NCBI GenBank assembly: GCA_903863845.1
Contig: CAIPDP010000195.1
Location: 1 to 44,750, forward strand
Direction: 5' to 3'
Length of the DNA: 44,750 bases
Source: an uncultured Mucilaginibacter sp.
GTDB lineage: Bacteria > Bacteroidota > Bacteroidia > Sphingobacteriales > Sphingobacteriaceae
Below, one piece after another: positions 40,571-44,750 of this stretch. Each line of letters starts with the position of its first letter. Position 1 is the stretch's first letter. The notes below the pieces were generated by a model, which searched no databases, had not been told where the DNA came from, and saw nothing but the letters and a program-made list of their open reading frames with translations. Both the position numbers and the translations under genes were made by a program.

Positions 40571-41806
40571 ATGAATTACGTCATTACACTGCTATTTCTA
40601 TTGACATCTTCAAGTGCAAACTTGTTTTCAAATACTGACCTGGTATGGGCAGCATTGCTGGTACTCATGTTTATCTATGTATTGGTAAGGAGGCTTCTGG
40701 TAGCGAGAGATCTTAAAATACTGGGGATCTTTTTGTTAGTTTACCTGGTATTTGTAACACTCCGAAATATTTGGGTAACTAACCTGCCAATGGATTACCT
40801 GATAAGCGATTTTATTTTTCCTTTCAAATACGTCCTTTTGAGTTTTACCTATTGCGTAATCTTAAGAGAAAAAGCATTGGATTACATAGTTAAAGTAATT
40901 ACCCATTTAACAATTATCTCCTTTGTCTTATATGCGTTGCAATTGATAGGATTTGCAGACCAGATTTACAATTTTTCGACTTCTCTTGCACTGCCAAATC
41001 AGAATAAAATTCCTGGGTATACAAATTTTATCATTTTTACATTTACTAAAGGCATACACGATTACCGCAATTCGGGATTTGTTTGGGAACCGGGAGCATT
41101 CGGATGTTTCCTTATACTAGCTTCGTTGTTCAACTTCTTTAAAAACAAATTTACTTTAGACCGGACATCGATCATTTTAATAATTGGTATTATTACTACT
41201 TTTTCCACAACAAACTATCTAGCACTCATTATTCTATTATTTTTATTTTATAGAGTAAGAGTACCTAAACTGAATCTCGCTGTTATTATTTTGATACCTG
41301 CATTTGTGATCCTTTTTATTACCGTACCTTTTTTAGGAGATAAAATTATGGCGATTTATCTTGACGATATGGCTGGTCTGAAACATATTAAGAATATAAG
41401 CAACTATAATCACAAGAATGGTGATCAGATACCCTTGAATCGTTTCGCAAGTATGGTATTCCTGTATGATAATGTCGGCGATAATCTTTATTTAGGCTTA
41501 AGTAATAAGTACGACGGAATTATCAACCAAATTTATAATGTCAATATTTCAAACGGGATATTTGATTTTTTCGCAAAATTCGGCATGTTTTCATTTGTGT
41601 ACCTGATGTATACCTACGTAAAGTTCTGCCGCGATTACGTTAAAAAATTCGAATACCTGATCTATTGTGTCTTGATTTTATTGATCATAAGTTTTGGTGA
41701 GCCAATATTATTTCTACCTATTGTTCTGTTGTTCCTGTTTTTGCCCTTTATAGCAAGACCCAAAATTGAAATAGCAAATACATATCAGGTAACGACAACT
41801 GTTTAA
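40571..41806 (+). CDS. Wzy-like O-antigen/polysaccharide polymerase
   Basis: A 411-residue integral membrane protein with about eleven hydrophobic segments. The loop RNSGFVWEPGAFGCFLILAS (near residues 167-186) resembles the EPGAF-type motif of bacterial polysaccharide polymerases, and a large periplasmic loop follows at about 260-320 (DDMAGLKHIKNISNYNHKNG). This layout fits Wzy, which joins lipid-linked repeat units in the periplasm. It directly abuts the next gene: stop TAA ends at 41806 and ATG begins at 41807, so translation is probably coupled. Confidence 0.82.
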   Translation: MNYVITLLFLLTSSSANLFSNTDLVWAALLVLMFIYVLVRRLLVARDLKILGIFLLVYLVFVTLRNIWVTNLPMDYLISDFIFPFKYVLLSFTYCVILREKALDYIVKVITHLTIISFVLYALQLIGFADQIYNFSTSLALPNQNKIPGYTNFIIFTFTKGIHDYRNSGFVWEPGAFGCFLILASLFNFFKNKFTLDRTSIILIIGIITTFSTTNYLALIILLFLFYRVRVPKLNLAVIILIPAFVILFITVPFLGDKIMAIYLDDMAGLKHIKNISNYNHKNGDQIPLNRFASMVFLYDNVGDNLYLGLSNKYDGIINQIYNVNISNGIFDFFAKFGMFSFVYLMYTYVKFCRDYVKKFEYLIYCVLILLIISFGEPILFLPIVLLFLFLPFIARPKIEIANTYQVTTTV

Positions 41807-42685
41807 ATGAAAGAAATAAAACCGTATCAAATTGCAGTATTAGTTACTTGTCATAACAGAAAGCAAAAAACATTAAACTTTCTGGAAAGCTTATACAAGC
41901 AAAACAATTTTGATGCACAAAATACAGACGTTTATTTACTAGATGATGGTTCAATTGATGGTACAACAGCTGCCGTAAATAGTATTTACCCCAAAGTAAA
42001 TATCATTACAGGCAGTGGTAATTTATTTTGGGCAGGCGGTATGCGAACAATCTGGAATTACGCTCTAGCTCAAAAGAGATATGATATTTATTTCTTGTTT
42101 AACGATGATATTGTGCTTTTTGAAGATGCTGTAGAAAAATTGGTAAAGCAGTACCAGCACTTAAAACAGGAAGGTGTTATACTGGTTGGTTCAACAATAA
42201 GTAAAGAAACCAATAAAATTAGTTATGGAGGGAATCTATTTAAAAATTTGAAACATTGCGCTTATTATCGTATTGAACCAGATCCGGATAAATGCATACC
42301 ATGTCATATGGCGAATGCAAACATCTTGTTAGTAGACAAATTTACTGTTAAAAAAATCGGAATTTTTCCGGAGGTTTATACCCATTGCCTTGCCGATTAC
42401 GATTATACCTTTACTGCCTTTAAAAGTGGGATAGGAGTTTGGCTTGCACCAGGCTTTTATGCATATTGTGAAAATGATCACGGAATAAATTGGTTACCCG
42501 GAAGTGTACCACTTAAAAAGAGAATTGAATACCTTTATAGTCCGAAAGGTTTGGCTTATAAGGAATACTTGTATTATATCAGAAAACATTTTCCATCTGA
42601 TTATACTGTATCATTTATAAAATTATGGTTAAAAACTTTTTTTCCCTTCATCTGGGACAAATTTAAACCGTGGGAGAATCATTAA
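41807..42685 (+). CDS. Glycosyltransferase family 2
   Basis: A 292-residue inverting GT-A glycosyltransferase. The N terminus has the family pattern AVLVTCHNRKQKTLNFLESL, LLDDGSIDGT (D46, D47) for nucleotide-sugar binding, and a second acidic site FLFNDDIVLFEDA (D100, D101). GSGNLFWAGGMRTIWNYAL is typical of rhamnosyltransferase-like members. It acts at the cytosolic face of the inner membrane on a lipid-linked glycan. It lies directly between the polymerase and the next glycosyltransferase with no spacer on either side. The sugar donor cannot be told. Confidence 0.9.
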   Translation: MKEIKPYQIAVLVTCHNRKQKTLNFLESLYKQNNFDAQNTDVYLLDDGSIDGTTAAVNSIYPKVNIITGSGNLFWAGGMRTIWNYALAQKRYDIYFLFNDDIVLFEDAVEKLVKQYQHLKQEGVILVGSTISKETNKISYGGNLFKNLKHCAYYRIEPDPDKCIPCHMANANILLVDKFTVKKIGIFPEVYTHCLADYDYTFTAFKSGIGVWLAPGFYAYCENDHGINWLPGSVPLKKRIEYLYSPKGLAYKEYLYYIRKHFPSDYTVSFIKLWLKTFFPFIWDKFKPWENH

Positions 42686-43873
42686 TTGAGAGTACTAATT
42701 TTACATAATGATTTTAGGGTATACTGGAAGGGAAGATTGACCTACCTAAAAGAGTTTTTAAATAGTAATGGCATTGAATTTTATGCAGTGGAGCTATTTG
42801 GACAAGGTTCCCCTTATATTTTTGATAGCTATGACAATGTTGAAAAGTGGTGGACATGCTTATTCCCCGAAAGCAGTAACAGGCAAATCTCCAGTATCAA
42901 TCTGGAAAAAGCTCTCTTTGATAAACTAGATGAGATAAATCCGGATATAGTCATTGCCGGGTCAATTGTTTTTTACTCGGGAGCACTTGGGATACGCTGG
43001 GCAAAGCATCACAATAAAAAATTTATTATGTTTGATGATGCCAAGCCCTCACAAGTTAAACGAAACTTTATAGTCAGATGGGTTAAAAATCAAATTACCA
43101 CGCAAATTGATGGCTTATGGCTACCTTCTGAACATTATTATAATGAATATTCAAACCTCGACCGACAAAAAACTGTCTTTTTTACCGGCTATAATACAAT
43201 TGACAATCAGCTTTTTAAATTTAAAAGCCAACGTGAATTAAACCATAAGGTGATCATCTGCGTTGCACGTTTCGTCCCAATTAAGAATCTTAATAATTTA
43301 ATAAAGGCATGGAAACTTGTTGAAACAAGAGTGCCTGATTATAAACTTGTGATAATAGGTGACGGTCCTGAATTTGAAAGATTAAATAAGTTGGGTACCA
43401 ATCTGGGCGTAAAAACGGTACTATTTCTTGGAGCTATACCGAATACCGATATCCCAACCTATTTTTTCAATGCGAACGCTTTCATATTACCCAGTTTATC
43501 TGAAAGTTGGGGATTGGTGGTAAATGAAGCCATGGCAGCAGGTTTGCCGGTGCTACTAAGTAAGCGTATCAATGCAAACGAAAGTCTCTTAGAAGAAGGT
43601 ATTAATGGCTTTAGCTTTAATCCATTAAGCATCAGTGAAATGACTGACAAAATTCTTACCTATTTAAATACGGATGATGAAACCAAGAAGCAAATGTCCC
43701 AGAATTCGTTAAAAATAATTAACTCTATGAGTTATGAAGTAATGGGAAGTATATTATTGAAAGCTTTACCTGAGATAATCAATAAAAAAAGCAATGAACC
43801 AGGTATTATCGCAAAATATATTATCAATTTTTGGCACGGAAAATACAATACAGCCAGTTGGGATAAATTGTAG
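42686..43873 (+). CDS. Glycosyltransferase family 4
   Basis: A 395-residue GT-B glycosyltransferase. The C-terminal half shows the family pattern IICVARFVPIKNLNNLIKAW, then PSLSESWGLVVNEAMAAGLP with the E273-x7-E281 motif that binds the donor nucleotide. It starts at TTG 42686, immediately after the previous stop (TAATTG), with a weak purine-rich stretch GGGAGA upstream in the preceding gene. No better start exists nearby. Retaining transferases of this family add hexoses or hexosamines; the donor is not predictable here. Confidence 0.9.
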   Translation: MRVLILHNDFRVYWKGRLTYLKEFLNSNGIEFYAVELFGQGSPYIFDSYDNVEKWWTCLFPESSNRQISSINLEKALFDKLDEINPDIVIAGSIVFYSGALGIRWAKHHNKKFIMFDDAKPSQVKRNFIVRWVKNQITTQIDGLWLPSEHYYNEYSNLDRQKTVFFTGYNTIDNQLFKFKSQRELNHKVIICVARFVPIKNLNNLIKAWKLVETRVPDYKLVIIGDGPEFERLNKLGTNLGVKTVLFLGAIPNTDIPTYFFNANAFILPSLSESWGLVVNEAMAAGLPVLLSKRINANESLLEEGINGFSFNPLSISEMTDKILTYLNTDDETKKQMSQNSLKIINSMSYEVMGSILLKALPEIINKKSNEPGIIAKYIINFWHGKYNTASWDKL

Positions 43874-43985
43874 TATTTTTTTATTTACTTAATACATGTT
43901 TAAACTTTTATATAGAGATTTACAACAGTTATCGCGATAATATGATCAATTTATAACTTTTTACCACTAACTAGATAATTATATT

Positions 43986-44750
43986 TTGGAAACTTATTCG
44001 GTCCTTATAACTGCACCTTCACTTGATGAACAATTCAATGTCAGTGGTATTTCTACGGTAGTTCGAAACATTATTGAATTTTCAGGCAGTCAAATAAAGT
44101 ATTTTCATTTTAAAGTTGGAAAACAGGATAAGAAGAAAAGAAGCTTTTCATGGTTGATCGACCAATTACTGTTAATACCCAGGCTCATTGCTAATATCTT
44201 AAGATTGAATATTCAAGCTGTGCATTTAAATACAGGTTTTGAATCTGCTTCATTACACAGGGATTTTGCAATTTTCTTTTTTGCGAAATATATACTTCGA
44301 AAAAAAGTAATATTTCATGCTCATGGCGGATATTATTTAATGGCTCCACCAAAGAAACATACCTTTCTGAATTATATTATTCGGACTATTCTCAAAAACT
44401 CCGACGTAGTTATCGTATTAAGTGATATAGAAAAGAGGGTCTTGAAAAGTAACTATAAATTTAACAATTGTTTTGCCCTTCCGAACAGTGTTGATGTTGT
44501 AGATCTGGCCAGCTTTAAAAAAGAATTTAACGCCGAGATCAATATTTGTTTTTTAGGCAGAGTCGTTAACTCAAAAGGCGTATTTGTGATACTGGAAGCG
44601 TTTAAACATTTAAAAGATTATTTTAATGAATTTAGTTTTCATTTATATGGTACCGGTCCGGAACTAAATAGCGTTTTAGATGGTTTGAAAAATATCAACG
44701 GGTTAAATTTCACCTATCATGGTATAGTAGGGGGAACACAAAAATGGGTA
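43986..44750 (+). CDS. Glycosyltransferase family 4, 3' partial, TTG start
   Basis: An open frame runs from TTG 43986 to the window edge (255 codons), with an in-frame stop at 43968 and no ATG near the start. The protein begins ETYSVLITAPSLDEQFNVSGISTVVRNI and continues with VIFHAHGGYYLMAP, NSDVVIVLSDIEKRVL, ALPNSVDVVDL, ICFLGRVVNSKGVFVILEAF and FHLYGTGPEL. These are the expected GT-B order of acceptor domain, linker and donor domain of GT4. The C-terminal donor-site glutamates lie beyond the edge. It is separated from the previous transferase by 112 bp of AT-rich DNA. Confidence 0.88.
   Translation, partial: METYSVLITAPSLDEQFNVSGISTVVRNIIEFSGSQIKYFHFKVGKQDKKKRSFSWLIDQLLLIPRLIANILRLNIQAVHLNTGFESASLHRDFAIFFFAKYILRKKVIFHAHGGYYLMAPPKKHTFLNYIIRTILKNSDVVIVLSDIEKRVLKSNYKFNNCFALPNSVDVVDLASFKKEFNAEINICFLGRVVNSKGVFVILEAFKHLKDYFNEFSFHLYGTGPELNSVLDGLKNINGLNFTYHGIVGGTQKWV

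Overview
The window looks like chromosomal DNA of a member of the Bacteroidota, most likely the Sphingobacteriaceae (Pedobacter/Mucilaginibacter type). The reasons are: Bacteroidota-typical families (DUF4251, DUF4403, secreted GH3/GH29 glycosidases, PAP2/haloperoxidase-like lipoproteins), weak or absent Shine-Dalgarno sequences, and several upstream regions with the Bacteroidota -7 element TAnnTTTG, some also with an upstream TTTG. No phage, insertion sequence or CRISPR array is visible. The genus is an inference.

Layout. 1-3.1 kb: end of an outer-membrane barrel gene, a vanadium-haloperoxidase/PAP2-like lipoprotein and an internally duplicated DoxX-like membrane protein. 3.2-8.8 kb: a RidA-family protein, a D-serine-dehydratase-like (DSD1/D-TA fold) PLP enzyme, a repeat-filled 307-bp spacer, an M19 dipeptidase and a GH63-type glucosidase; together these suggest amino-acid/dipeptide and glycan salvage. 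8.9-10.1 kb: a FabH-type ketosynthase, convergent with a small unknown gene. 10.3-13.8 kb: ethanolamine permease and the two ethanolamine ammonia-lyase subunits, with no microcompartment genes. 13.8-18.9 kb: DUF4251 protein, HtpG chaperone, DUF4403 lipoprotein and a secreted metallo-beta-lactamase-fold hydrolase. 18.9-23.6 kb: divergent GH3 and GH29 glycosidases plus a secreted SMP-30-like lactonase. 23.7-24.6 kb: a cysteine-free thioredoxin-fold protein, a tRNA-Cys with a weak anticodon stem, and a long hairpin.

24.8-33.9 kb is one long operon covering most of the pentose phosphate pathway: polyphosphate-glucokinase-like ROK kinase, transketolase, ribose-5-phosphate isomerase, transaldolase, a HAD hydrolase, 6-phosphogluconate dehydrogenase, glucose-6-phosphate dehydrogenase and 6-phosphogluconolactonase. 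It has a good promoter in front and a strong terminator behind. The last gene is split by one extra G in a run of five.

34.1-44.75 kb is a more AT-rich surface-polysaccharide region: a single-module NRPS with a half condensation domain and a cysteine-like specificity code, a GNAT acetyltransferase, a Wzx-like flippase, a ChbG-like deacetylase, a Wzy-like polymerase and three glycosyltransferases, the last cut by the window edge. The NRPS plus acetyltransferase placed in front of polysaccharide genes is the most promising candidate for an undescribed function, for example an amino-acid-derived decoration or a small metabolite.
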